Positions 35,529 to 54,641 of a DNA stretch of 64,000 bases are shown here, piece after piece (within the stretch, counting starts at the first letter, position 1; each line of letters starts with the position of its first letter). The notes under the pieces were generated by a model. The model had not been told where the DNA came from. It saw only the letters and a program-made list of their open reading frames with translations, and made no database searches. The position numbers and the translations under genes were made by a program. This DNA is from Azolla caroliniana (Eukaryota > Polypodiophyta): assembly GCA_043228905.1 (NCBI GenBank), contig JBHGNT010000014.1, positions 4,526,001 through 4,590,000 on the forward strand, read 5' to 3'.

Positions 35529-36000
35529 CTCATGTATGCATCAGTAGTATGGGCTCCATGTCTACCATCTTTCATGTGGACACAATTAGAGAGACCTTTG
35601 GTGATGATGTTATCACGTCGACTCCAAAGCAAATTGACAGTACCACATGGCATTATTAGAGTAGAGTTTAGTTTGCCCTCAATGTTAGTAGAAGCACTTT
35701 TCGAAATGGTAGTTTTTATTCATCGGATACATAGCCAACCACAAGATAGGGAACACTTCTTGAACTTCTCTAAGTTAGGTTTTATTACACGACCAAAATA
35801 TCTAGATACATTCTTATCAAATGCACTAAGAGTGGTCATTGGACAACTTAGTATATCATCTCACCAACTTGAAATTGAGAATGGTCGTGCCAATAGAGTC
35901 CCTAGAGAGGAAAGACTATGTAGGTTATGTCACATAGAGATAGAGGATGAGTATCACTTTACATGAAAGTGTCCAATTTATACCGAGATAAGGGCGAAAT
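35529..36000 (+). pseudogene. LINE ORF2 C-terminal region
   Basis: The frame encodes a segment typical of the end of plant and animal LINE polyproteins, including ESNGRANR-like text (EIENGRANRVPREERLC) and a zinc-binding CRLCHIEIEDEYHF...CPIY motif. A TGA replaces the codon following EYHFT. No RT core is present, so it is a 5'-truncated, inactive copy. Confidence 0.75.
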
Positions 36001-36479
36001 ACCATGACATACTAGGACCCTCTCCCACCCTCTCCAAATATTAGATACACTGGATATAAAGAGACTAGGTAAGTATATCTTAGAGCTCAAACAAAATAGT
36101 GAGAATAAATTACAAAGTGTTAACCATAACCCTTTTAATATTCACCAACATGTAACAAATGTAATTTTTCAGGAACAAGGGGAGACAATGAATGTGGACA
36201 CACCTACACCACCGGCCTCTCTCTTGATGAAACGGAGAACCAAAGAACAACCAAACGCCCTCAGATATCGAGCCTCAAAGCAACTCGACGTGGTGTAGAA
36301 GCAATTAAGAAGATAAGGGAACGCGAGCTACGCTACCTAGAAGCTATGGTTGGGGTACCTTTTACATTGGGACCACGAGCCACATCCACATCAAAACTCT
36401 TTGACCTCCCACTTCTTTTGGAGAGACTTGGATGGAAATGAAACTAGGCCTAGTATAAAGCCACTTCCTTATAGAACGT

Positions 36480-37320
36480 TGTCGTGTTGTTCCGCTTTCA
36501 CGTAGGAAATAAGGCGGAACCACGGGGGCCCTGAACCGAGGAGCAAGAGAAAGAAGAAGGCGGAGCGAGAGAAGAGCGCACGCGTAGGGCCGGTTAGGCC
36601 CTGTTACAACCGACATCGCTTGTCAGCTGAATGAACCACTAACGCGTATACCGACTGAACAAGATGCACACTTGCGTAAAGGGGGACTCACAGAAACACA
36701 CAGAGAGAGAAACAAGAGGTTCGATTCCAATATTAGTAAAGGGTGACCGACTGAACAAGATGCACACTTGCGTAAAGGGGGACTCATAGAAACACACAGA
36801 GAGAGAAACAAGAGGTTCGATTCCAATATCAGTAAAGGTTACAATGTTTGCAAGATTACAACCGGATAGCCGGCAACAGACCCAACCCAAACAATCACAC
36901 ACCCACACACACACACACAATAGAGCCTCTGGCGGAAGCACACGGGCTTTCCTCGAAGCAGAGGCAACTGACTCAGAAAACCTGCAGAAAAAAACGATAG
37001 AGGAGGAGAGAGCTCGGTTCCTAGTCTGACAGCACCTCGTCCTTGCTAAAACGCGATCTAGTTTCAGTCTTCTCCCCTTTCCTTTATAGGCCGTCAGGGA
37101 GGGACCGTTACATCCTAGTCACATCACCTTTATTCTCTCTCCCTTCAGACAGAGATCTGCTTCGATTTGCTAGCCTATTAATATATTCTCCCTAGGGTAT
37201 ACATATCATGCCGTCCTATTCCTAATTATGTACAGTATGTTGGGTTGAGTGCACACGCGTAAGTGTCGTTTTGCGCGCCGAATTCCATGATTCCACCTAA
37301 GGCCGATTTTCTCCACGACA
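36480..37320 (-). repeat. 3' LTR of element H (841 bp)
   Basis: Plus-strand ends TGTCGTG and CACGACA form a perfect 7-base terminal inverted repeat. A 77-base direct repeat (about 36650 and 36747, CCGACTGAACAAGATGCACA) lies inside, and a CACA microsatellite at 36895-36920. The minus strand has CCTATAAAGG near 37080 as a possible TATA box. Left flank is AACGT. Confidence 0.85.
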
Positions 37321-37332
37321 TCCACCTCCACC
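37321..37332 (-). other. Polypurine tract of element H
   Basis: The minus strand reads GGTGGAGGTGGA directly before the LTR. Element I has GGTGGGGGCGGA in the same position (61180-61191). Confidence 0.7.
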
Positions 37333-37394
37333 AAACCGCGCATCCTCCGGTATGTGCTAGAGAGGGACAAGTGTTGGAGAAAACCCGATTGCGT

Positions 37395-38130
37395 TTACCC
37401 GTCACTCTTCGAAACTTTATCCGGTCCAAACCGGTTGTCATCGTTGTCCTCGCTTCCCGGGTTCGGCTCGTCTTCATGCCGCTTCTTGAAGGCTTTGATC
37501 GTCTTCTCGGCTATCGGCACCGCTATCCGCGTCCCGTCGAGCTCCGCAAGGTGGTAAGTACCGTTGTCGTTTGCGCTCGTTACCGTGTACGGCCCGAACC
37601 ACCTCCTCGCAAACTTCCGTGTCGCCTTGTGCTGATTGTCGATGCTGCTATCGTAAACCAACACCCAATCGCCTTCCTCGATCTTCTTCGGTCGTAGCCG
37701 ATGCGTTCAGTCAAACTAGCCCTTGTTCCACGTCCTCCCGTCTTCGCTCAAGTTGCTTGATCCACGTTGCTAATAGCTCGGCCCAACTCATCTTGTCCTT
37801 CCAGTCCACCGCGGCCCAGGAAGGAATTGTCTGCTCCACCAGCAGGATCGGCTTTTGCCCGTACATCAGCTCTGCCGGTATGAACCCGGTCACCAAACTG
37901 TGCGTAGTTCGGTCCACCCATAGTGTGTAAAGTAGGAGCCGCAGCCAACTCCCAACTTAACCTTCACATGCGTGTATTAATGCCTTCACGATCGGCCCAT
38001 GCCCGTGCTCTACCTTCCCGTTAGCCTCTGGGTTGTATGTCGTAGTGAGGGAGAGCTTAACCCCTAATCGGTTGAACAACTCTTCGGCTTCCTGCGCATC
38101 CAGCTCTCCCCGGTCAGCTACTATCTTTCC
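37395..38130 (-). pseudogene. Element H integrase core and C-terminus
   Basis: Minus-strand blocks correspond to the integrase of element I: VADRGELDAQEAEELF with the second catalytic Asp, a glycine-histidine segment with the Glu, GFIPAELMYGQKPI, and a C-terminal KFARRWFGPYTVTSANDNGTYHL-like domain. Stops and frameshifts separate them. The preceding zinc finger and first Asp are missing because RT is joined directly to the core near 38150. Confidence 0.8.
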
Positions 38131-39121
38131 TACGCACCCGTACCGGCATTGCGGAGATGGCTTCTACCTTTGTCGGAGACGGTTTCTGGACACCCCTTTA
38201 TCGAGATGTCGTTCAAGAACGGCATGGTGATGTCCGGGATGCAGTCCCTCAGCACCTTGTTCATCATATTCACCATGTGTGCCACCGAGTTGGTCCCTCC
38301 TTGTGGTAGGGTACACATCCGCTCTAGGCAAAGAGGAGTCCGCATCGTCGTGATATCATTGCTCTCCACGGCTAGTTGGAACTGATCATACCCCGAGTAC
38401 AATTCACCGACCGAATAGATCGACCTTCCAGCGAAGGCCTCCGCGAACTTGTCAATGGTCGGTCTAACACCTGCGTTCCGAATGGTCACCTTGTTGACCG
38501 GCTGCAGGTCCTGAATAAAGCGCAACGTGTCGTTCTTCTTCGGCACAGTAAGCGCAACGTGCCCATCTCCACCTTTTGCTTCAACAGCTCCATCAACCTT
38601 GGGATGTGAGCTCTGGGTACCGGAATTGGCTTGAGATTCCACGACACATGCGATACCGTGAAGATCACCATTGGTTCCACAATCGTCGGGTCTACGCACC
38701 TAATCTCCCTTGGCGCAAATGCGAAGGCCTTCCCGTGCATTCCGAGCATTCTCTGAAACCTCTCCTCCTCCGCTGGTAGTAGGAAGTCACCCCCACCGAC
38801 CTTGAGCCCCCGTAGCGTTATGTCGGTGAACGGGTGTCCTATGCTGGTCGGATTCCGTAAACTTGCGTCCGACGCAACCCCCTTTCTCTGCTCCCCGCTG
38901 CCCTCTGGCAAGGGAGCCGCAACTGGCCTCACCTTCCGGTCCACAGTCTTGTATTTTGTATCTACGTAGGCCTTCCGATCCAACTTGACCCTTTCTCCGA
39001 AGTCGACAATGACTTCGTACATTTCCACCGAGTTGACTAGAATCACTCGGTCTTCATTGAGGCCTTCATCAATCACCTTTCCCATTTCCCCTAAGGTGTC
39101 GTCGAAAGAGACTGCCTCCAC
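38130..39121 (-). pseudogene. Element H reverse transcriptase
   Basis: Two overlapping minus-strand frames give the approach to RT (YKTVDRKVRPVAAPLP, EEERFQRMLGMHGKAFAF) and RT itself (VPKKNDTLRFIQDLQPVNKV, YSGYDQFQLAVESNDITT, LPQGGTNSVAH, TMPFLNDISIKGC). The catalytic DD of this lineage (FLDD or FIDD) is ND here. The frame changes near 38540 and RNase H is missing, so it is inactive. The motif set, including LQPVNKVTIRNAGV and DD followed by I-x-IKG, is unlike the chromovirus RTs in this window. Confidence 0.85.
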
Positions 39122-39396
39122 GGCGCCGCTAATTTCTTCATCAGGGCGGAGGACTCCGCACTCTTTGAAATGTTCCTCGGGCTTCTTCTCCCGGCCACCG
39201 ACGCCAACTATCGTACAACCTCCGTTATCGGAGACCCAAAACTTCCTACCTATAGTACACTTGTGGGGTTCTGCCGGAGTGTCCGAACTATACTGTCCCC
39301 ATGCCTTGATAGCCCTCTCTAAAAATCCCCTCGGCTATCGCCGCCGGCGTCTCGCGGTTACGCTCATGGTTCGGTCGCACTATTACAAATTGGACA

Positions 39397-39756
39397 GAGT
39401 GTCACCCAAGGCTGCGTCTTCCAGGTGCGTCATTCGCACCTCCACCTGCTTGTCCGGTTCTGGCTCTATCGAGAGCCGTTTATGCTTCACCAAGTCCACC
39501 ATGGAATCGTGGAACTCCTTCTTAGCACCTCCCTCAGCAATAACTCCACCTTGCTATCAAGAATCTGCTCCTCGAGGAGTGTCACCCAAGGCTGCGTCTT
39601 CCAGGTGTGTCGTTCGCACCTCCACCGGCTTGTCCGGTTCTGGCTCTATCGAGAGCCGTTTATGCTTCACCAAGTCCACCATGGAATTGTGGAACTCCTT
39701 CTTAGCACCTCCCTCAGCAATAACTCCACCTTGCTATCAAGAATCTGCTCCTCGAG
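39397..39756. repeat. 180-bp direct tandem duplication in element H
   Basis: 39397-39576 is repeated at 39577-39756 with only a few mismatches. The unit is exactly 60 codons and so keeps the frame. On the minus strand it encodes a charged, leucine-rich stretch of the region between gag and RT. Confidence 0.93.
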
Positions 39757-40129
39757 GACCTTCCGCAAGTCCGTTGTGCTTTCGATTTCGGTGCCCAGCC
39801 GGTAACCGGTCGGCCTCGCTTTTGTCTGCCATGCCGGGATTGTTGGCTTCATTCCTCTTCGGCCTGAACTGGGTGTCGTACCGATTCGGGTTCGTGGTCC
39901 CACCGGTCTTCCCTGCCCTCTTATCATTCACCAGAATTTCGTAGTTTTGGCACACGGCTTCCACGAAGCCGGTCTTCTCCTCTACCGGGTCGTCCCACCC
40001 GGTGACCTCTCGGACCCGCTGCTCTGCACGGTCCGCTTCTTCCCTCTTCAGTCGTGCGCCAGAGACGCCTTCTAGTACCAAGGGCCAGAAGCCAGATTCT
40101 TTTGTTTTCCGGTCTTCATTACCTCCTAC

Positions 40130-41218
40130 CTAGATTCTGGTCGATGCCGAATAACGGACGACCTCAGCATGGCGCGCCTCCACTTCTTCCATTAACCGCT
40201 TCATCCCGCCGTGCCCAAAATTTGTCTCCACGGCTCTCTGGGTATCACTAGCGTGCACCCGTCCGTTCCACAGATACACCACATTACCTTTGAGGGCCTT
40301 GACAAACTCCACGCAGTCTTGCCGGTTGTGTCCGACCGTGTCGCACCACATACACCGTTGTCCAACCGGTGGCCTCTGGTCATGTGGTTGCCCTTCATTG
40401 TCTCTCCAGGCCTATGCGATCTACAGGTCGCGCACCATTTGTGTCAGCTCCTCAAGAGCCGCTCCTCCGGATGGGCCCTTGATCGCGCCAGTCGATATCA
40501 AGCCTGTCTCAAGCCAATCCCGGGTCCCCTCTTTTCGTGCCGGTGAAGGCTTATCGAACTTCCTTGCCTAGATGGGTCTCGCCACTAACGATCCCTCGTC
40601 GCCCCACTCACGCCGCTTGTCGAAACGATTGCAGACTCTTTTGACCGTGGCCCAGTTGGTCGCCAGCCCATGATCTGTCTCTAGCGGGAGACCCACTTGA
40701 TCCCGATCTCGCACGTCCACCGCTTTGACAAACAACAGGACCCGGCTCATGTCTAGCATGGTCCTGTCCAATGTCGAGAGCCGTGTGAAGCGTTCTTCGA
40801 ACTCCCGGAGGAGCGCCGATGCATTCCTCCCCTTTCCGGGGGTCTCCATCCACTCCATGATGTCCCGCTTCGATAACCGAAGTGCGTCATCAAGCCCGTA
40901 CCTTTCGAGGAGCCGTGCTTCGGATTCTCCCCAGGTCCGGCATCTAGCCTGTACCTCGAGCACCTCTGCATGGATGTCGGGTGTCTCCACCCGAGGGAAC
41001 TCAGCCAGACGCCTATCCTTCGGAATGTTCCTCATCACCATCTCAGCCCGGTAGGCCTCCAAATAACTCGTGGCGTCCTTCCCACCGAACCGGCCTATTG
41101 TACCGACAATTGCTTCAATGGCCCTGTCGAGGGCGCACGTGCCCTCGCGAGCACTTACTATCCGATCGACTGTTGCCGCCATGGCTTCGGCGAGCTCTGA
41201 TCCCCTCATCTTCGACAA
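40130..41218 (-). pseudogene. Element H gag
   Basis: The open part 40568-41218 (216 codons) aligns along its length with the intact gag of element J: EAMAATVDRIVSAREGT, GRFGGKDATSYLEAYRAEM, LLREFEERFTRLSTLDR. It ends in a TAG where J stays open. A zinc knuckle CMWCDTVGHNRQDC followed by VVYLWNGRVHASDTQRA lies in another frame at about 40220-40351. The gag is a capsid-like helical domain. This copy is broken after the capsid part. Confidence 0.87.
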
Positions 41219-41255
41219 CTCTATCGCCTTGTTTCACATCGAGTTCACCAAATAA

Positions 41256-41776
41256 TGTCATGTTGTTCCGCTTTCGCGTAGGAAATAAGGCGGGACCACG
41301 GGGGCCCTAAACTGAGGAGGAAGAGAAAGAAGAAGGTGGAGCGGGAGAAGAGCACACGCGTAGGGCCAGTTAGGCCCGCTTACAACCGATAGTGCTTGCC
41401 GGCTGAATGAACTACTAACGTGTATACCGACTGAACAAGATGCACACTCGCGTAAAAGGAAACTCATAGAAACACACTGAGAGAGAAACAAGAGGTTCGA
41501 TTCCAATATTAGTAAAGGTTACAACGTTTGCAAGTTTAGAACCGGATAGTCGGCGATAGACCCAACCCAAACAATCACACACCCACGCGCACACATAGTA
41601 GAGCCTCTGCCGGAAGTACACATGCTTTCCTCGAAGCAGAGGCAACCGACTCAGAAAACCTGTAGTAAACAACGATAGAGGAGGAGAGAGCTCGGTTCCC
41701 AGTCTGACAGCACCTCGTCCTTGCCAAAATGCGATCTAGTTTCAGTCTTCTCCCCTTTCCTTTATAGGCCGTCGGG
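41256..41776 (-). repeat. 5' LTR of element H, truncated
   Basis: Matches 36480 to about 37095 of the left LTR, including one copy of the internal 77-base repeat where the left LTR has two. At 41777 the similarity stops abruptly, so the U3 part and the right target duplication are missing. Confidence 0.85.
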
Positions 41777-42811
41777 GATTATTCAGAAGACTACAAAGGG
41801 ATGTGAGTCAGGCTAGGAAGCGGTTTCCAATATGTGAGAATGAGAAGGTTCAATGTTTGCAGTGCAATGGCGTGACCTTGACTTCAAGGGACTCGAATGT
41901 TGATTGCTACAAAAATTGTGGTTGTATTTTGCCATCCTCCCCACAAGAACCATGATATCTGCTTTTATATGGATTTAGTTTTCATTTCTAGGTTTTGGGT
42001 TAAAGATTTTGGAGGTTTTTGTCTTTGAAAATCCACACCGGATATTTGCGATCTTTGAAAATTTTCATGGCTGGAAATTTATGTTATTTGAAATTTCTAG
42101 TATGTTCAAAACACATTTTTTATTTTTTTGTTGCTGAATCTTTGTTAGTTGCAATTTTTACTAGTGGTTGAAAATTGTAATGCTGAGGTGAAATTTGAGA
42201 CAAAACAATGTTTGGAATGATTTCTGACTTTTTGTTTTACATTGGGAAGAAGATTTACAATGTTTTTTTTGTAATGGCAAAAATTTTATATATCTAAAAC
42301 TTAGAGATTTTGATGTCAGTTTTTTTTTGGACTAACAAGTTTTTAAAAGTTTTTGATGTCAAGCTTTGAGTCAGGCAACTACACTTAGAGAGTCATGCAA
42401 CTACACTGAGAGAGTCAGGCCACTGAAATAAGTCGGGCTACCAAAGGTGTATTTTATAATGACACATTTTTTGGGGATAAAGATCTGATGGTGTAGATCG
42501 CATGTGCCCTCAAAAACCCACCTTGCACCATTCCTAACTATCATCATGCCTCATTATGATTTGGTAGCAAATAGACACAAGCCCCCACGTGTGTTATGTG
42601 TGTGTATTGACATCACGTCATTTGTCGCCCCGATGAATTTTGGTGGCATTTGAAATGTCCAAGTCGGTCCTCGAGAGGTGGCTCACTTGTCCAAAACGTT
42701 GGGATCCGACGAATCATTTTTGGTGTTGGCACTATTGTCAATGATCACGAATGCTCGATGTTCTAATTGGATTTTATGAGCCCATTGTTGATGGAAACTT
42801 TTGTTCAAAAG
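41777..42811. other. Region without a recognised gene; short Cys-rich frame at its left end
   Basis: The plus strand from 41774 to 41956 has an open frame of about 60 codons with the cysteine pattern C-x7-C-x2-C-x14-C-x3-C-x1-C. I do not recognise it and it begins at the break in the LTR. The rest is AT-rich. A short motif GAGTCAGGCAACTACACT is repeated near 42368-42420. Confidence 0.35.
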
Positions 42812-44121
42812 TGTTACGGGCATGACCATATAATATTTCGTGGTGAGAGTTATCGTAGTATTCTATACACGTGGATAAGTGTGAGGGTTAAACGAGAGTG
42901 TAATGAAGGGGAGGATTACTTTTAATCCTCGGGATTGAGACAACCCATTAGGTTAAGTGTGAACTTGCCTGGGGGCCTTCGGTCTCGCTATAAATATGAG
43001 GCATTGCTACCCTCATTTGAGGATCTTTTGACTACGTCGAGACTCTAACGTTGTGGTGGGTCAATTCTTGTAGCGAGCGCGCCATCACCAGGTACGACTC
43101 GACGCCATGGCGGTGGTATGGGACGACGATCGAGGCTCGAGTCCGTCTCGATCCCTTCGTTTGGGGGTGGTCGGGTGGATTGACACCCTTCTTTTTCTCT
43201 CTCCTTTCTATCTATCTATCTTTTATCCTTATCATATGCTTACGTTAGACCATATAATATCCTGTGGTGATAATTACCGTAGTATTCTATACACATGGAT
43301 AAGTGTCAGGGTTAAACGAGAGTGTAAAGAAGGGGGGGATTACTTTTAATCCTTGGGATTGAGACAACCCATTAGGCCAAGTGTGAACTTGCTTGGGGGC
43401 CTTGGGTCTTGCTAGAAATATGAGGCCTTGCTACCCTCATTTGAGGATCTTTTGACTACGTCGAGACTCTAACGTTGTGGTGGGTCAACTCTTGTAGCAA
43501 ACGCACCAACACCAGGTACAAGTCGACGCCATGGCGGTGGTATGGGACGCCGATCGAGGCTCGAGTCCGTCTCGATCCCTTCGCTCGGGGGTGGTTGGGT
43601 GGATCGACACCCTTCTTTCTCTCTCTCCTTTCTATCTACCTATCTTTTATCCTTATCATATGCTTACGTTAGACCATATAATATCCCATGGTGAGAATTA
43701 CCGTAGTATTCTATACACGTGGATAAGTGTGAGGGTTAAACGAGAATGTAAAGAAGGGGAGGATTACTTTTAATCCTCATGATTGAGACAACCCATTAGG
43801 CCAAGTGGGAGCTTGCCTGGGGGCCTTGGGTCTCGCTATAAATATGAGGCCTTGCTACCCTCATTAGAGGATCTTTTGACTACGTCGAGACTCTAACGTT
43901 GTCAAAAGATCCTCAAATGAGGGTAGTTAGGCCTCATATATATAGCGAGACCCAAGGCCCCCAAGCAAGCTCACACTTGGCTTAACGGGTTGTCTCAATC
44001 CCGAGGATTAAAAGTAATCATCCCCTTTTTTACACTCTCGTTTAACCCTCACACTTATCCACATGTATAGAATACTATGGTAATTCTCACCATGGGATAT
44101 TAAATGGTCATGCCCGTAACA
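42812..44121. mobile_element. Fold-back element made of LTR-A-type units
   Basis: Both ends are the U3 start of the LTR-A type: TGTTACGGGCATG at 42812 and its reverse complement at 44121, flanked by a perfect TSD AAAAG (42807-42811 and 44122-44126). Inside are LTR units in direct order starting at 42825, 43249 and 43673 (period exactly 424), then an inverted partial unit 43901-44121. The arms next to the 20-base loop (43881-43900) are about 208 bp. No coding sequence is present. See findings. Confidence 0.85.
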
Positions 44122-45020
44122 AAAAGAATCCATTCGTATCTGATATGTGTATGATCTCCATGATGCAAGGATGGGTGGGATGTGCATGTGAAGGATGTAT
44201 CTCTTGGGGTGGTTATTTAGTAGGCACATCAAACTTTCATGTCATGCATATGGAGCATACCATTGTGGTGATTGATCAAGCATGGACCATACCCTTTGTT
44301 ATATCAAGATAGTGCATCTTGACATGTTTAGCTTATGTATGAAATAATGGATCTCTTGTTAACATCATTTCACCGAACAAATATAGGTGCAATGAGCACT
44401 CTTCTTATGCAAAATGTGATATCCCCTAGGTTTACAACAATCTTCTCCTCATGGTTCATTCATCTTCTTATGCCAACACTTCTAGGATAGAATTCTCTAA
44501 TTTATTGTACCTTTCAAAGTATTTCCAATTTCTTATCGTATGAGAATTGGGGATCATGTCATGTATCATCGCTATTGCTCTTTCAATGGGGGCCAAATTT
44601 CACTTGTGTGCAAGATGTGTACTCACGTACAAGTAACATGCATTTCCACTAGCGCACAAAATCAGGTGTATTCTTAAACCCATTCATTTGAAACTAATAC
44701 AAAGATGGTTATTTTACGGATATCAAGAGACAAAAGGCCAAACCTAAAATGCATTCGAACTCAACAAAAATGAGCAACTTCAATACAACACTGGTTATGT
44801 TGCTGGAAACCTCTGAAGGTCGGTCTCAATATTTGAATCCAAGTCAATCGATGCATTACTATTTCATGTTCAATTCTACACCTTCAGTTTCTATTTCATT
44901 CACTAATTTCTCATTTCTTTTAATAAAAGACAAGTTGTACTAATCATGAGCAATATTTTCAGTAATTGGTTAAAATTTAATGGGAGCTCTCCAGATTTGC
45001 CCAATGTTGTATTGATCATC
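44122..45020. other. Region downstream of the ATPase gene, no gene seen
   Basis: AT-rich sequence between the fold-back element and the stop codon of the Ca2+-ATPase. The 3' untranslated region of the ATPase (minus strand) should lie in its right part. I could not choose a polyadenylation site. Confidence 0.4.
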
Positions 45021-53086
<8,066 letters not shown>

Positions 53087-53227
53087 GATGGATCTCTCTC
53101 TCTCTGTCTGTCGGTCTGTCTGTCTCTATTGATTTGGATTCTGAGAAATATAATATCAAAAATAGCTCCCCTTCCTCATTTGGGCATTTCTCGTCCCCAA
53201 AAATGGATCCCTCCCAAGGTTGTTGAT

Positions 53228-53345
53228 TGTTGGTTTGATAGATACATAGATAGACATACCGATAGATAGATGGACAAATAGATGGATAGATAGATAGATA
53301 GATGGACAAATAGATGGACAAATAGATCGATAGATAGATAGACCA
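53228..53345. repeat. GATA-type microsatellite upstream of the ATPase
   Basis: Imperfect (GATA)n with interspersed GATGGACAAATA units, about 140-260 bp 5' of the start codon, hence in the promoter or 5' UTR. A CT-rich stretch at 53095-53125 lies next to the start codon. Confidence 0.8.
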
Positions 53346-53368
53346 GATCGGTGGGGAGCCAGGAGGCT

Positions 53369-54250
53369 GTTAGAGGCCTACGCTCCTATGTCAGTAGGCA
53401 GGAATAACTTTAGGAATTAGTGTCAGATGCTCTAAAGTGAGCATTAAAGTTCTAAAGGTACTTGTGTCAGCCCGTTGTAAGGGCTTGTATAAAAGTGCTC
53501 TTTGAGCACATTTGTATACACATAGAGTGTATTATTTTGAATAGAGTCTCTTGAGTCTTATGCTCCAACACATAATCTTTACATGGTATTAGAGTGCGAG
53601 GGTTGAGAACCCTCTGATGTCGACAAACGTTTCAACACAGACAAACCTTTAATCCCCAGTCAATTGCAGACAAGTAGAAGAAAATGGAGAGAGGAATGGG
53701 TGGTGCTCTTCCGACAACGAAGTTGGGGACACACAATTATGCATCTTGGGAATACAAGATGCAATACATGCTCGGGCATGGTTATTGGAGTTACATCCAT
53801 TGAGAAAACAAGGTGGCGCAAGAGCCGACACATAAGGATTTTTTGGTGTGGGAGCAGGTGACAAGTAGAGCCTTGTACTGCCTTGCATCCTCTGTGCACG
53901 ACCAAATACTGGACTACATTCAAGATGTAAAGACACCGAAGGCGGCCTGGGAAAATCTGAAGAAATTTTTTGGCACGAGTACCACGGCCCATAAGTTGCA
54001 ACTCCATCAAGAGCTCAACAATATCTAACAGAGGGATATGAGGGTGACCGACTACACCACGAAGATCAAGGAAATCTATGATGCCTTGGGGTTCATTGAT
54101 GTGACGGTGGATGAGGAAGAAATGGTGCAAATTTGCCTTGGTTGTCTAGCTCAAAGTACGGGCCGATCTAGACAGTTACACTACGACAACGTGGAAAACC
54201 CTGAATGGGAAAAACCACGGGAGCCCACAAACTCCAAACTATCACTATGA
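53369..54250 (+). mobile_element. Copia element L remnant: 5' LTR, PBS and gag
   Basis: A 202-bp LTR (53369-53570, TGTTAG...CCAACA), a PBS-like TGGTATTAGAGTGCG at 53584, and copia gag text. It ends where another LTR begins near 54222. Pol is missing. Confidence 0.78.
53684..54250 (+). pseudogene. Copia L Gag, interrupted
   Basis: From the ATG at 53684 the frame gives the Gag N-terminus (TKLGTHNYASWEYKMQYML), then EPTHKDFLVWEQV, AWENLKKFFGTSTTAHKLQL and YTTKIKEIYDALGF. TGA near 53798 and TAA near 54027 interrupt it. No zinc knuckle is reached. Confidence 0.8.
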
Positions 54251-54640
54251 AGAAAAGAGGGTACAATCAGAGACTCGGAGGCAACGACCTCGAGCTCTGT
54301 TTCTTCGCCTACTAGCAGTTACAACAGAGTATTTCTTTGTATCTCACACTTTGTCACTGTCGCTCTCTCTCTATACAACAATATAACAACAACAATAAAA
54401 ACTTTCCTAAAGTGATTGCCCTAAGTCATATTTATACTTATATGAACTTAGGGCTATTTACAAATATAGCCTCAATTGGCTTACTCAAAACATATTTACA
54501 GATATATCTTCTCTTCCGGTTCTCACCGGCTCTCTTCCGATTCTCACCGGGTCTCATCCGGTTTCCGGATCTCTTCCGGTTCTCACCGGGTCCTCTTTAT
54601 TCATCATCGGATCCCATCCGGAGAGACCGATTTCCCAACA
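54222..54640 (-). repeat. Copia LTR fragment related to that of element G
   Basis: The minus strand starts TGTTGGGAAATCGG. Long stretches match 10053-10495, including the segment around 54413-54475. CCGGTTCTCACCGG-like words recur in 54515-54590. The U5 end is missing, so it is truncated at the junction with copia L gag. Confidence 0.75.
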
Positions 54641-54641
54641 C

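Larger units (their letters stand above)
34978..36474 (+). mobile_element. Non-LTR (LINE) 3' remnant, interrupted by a solo LTR
   Basis: The coding tail of a LINE ORF2 runs from about 34978 to 35048, is interrupted by a solo LTR, and resumes at 35529 in register (ALRFISDPF then LMYASVVWAPCL). A 3' untranslated part follows. The last 450 bases recur inside an intron at 48266-48735, showing that this is a family 3' end. The 5' part of the LINE is not seen. Confidence 0.75.
36480..41776 (-). mobile_element. Ty3/gypsy element H of the GC-rich 'FLNDI..KGC' lineage
   Basis: Minus-strand element with a left 3' LTR (36480-37320), a PPT (37321-37332), decayed pol and gag, and a truncated 5' LTR (41256-41776). 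Its RT resembles that of Ty3 elements common in fungi more than that of the chromoviruses elsewhere in the window. RNase H and the front of integrase are deleted. Elements I and J at 59396-64000 are relatives. Confidence 0.85.

Noticed and set aside
38985-39944. 319-codon plus-strand open frame
   Set aside because: It lies antisense to element H pol, its length is inflated by the 180-bp duplication and GC-rich composition, and it shows no domain.
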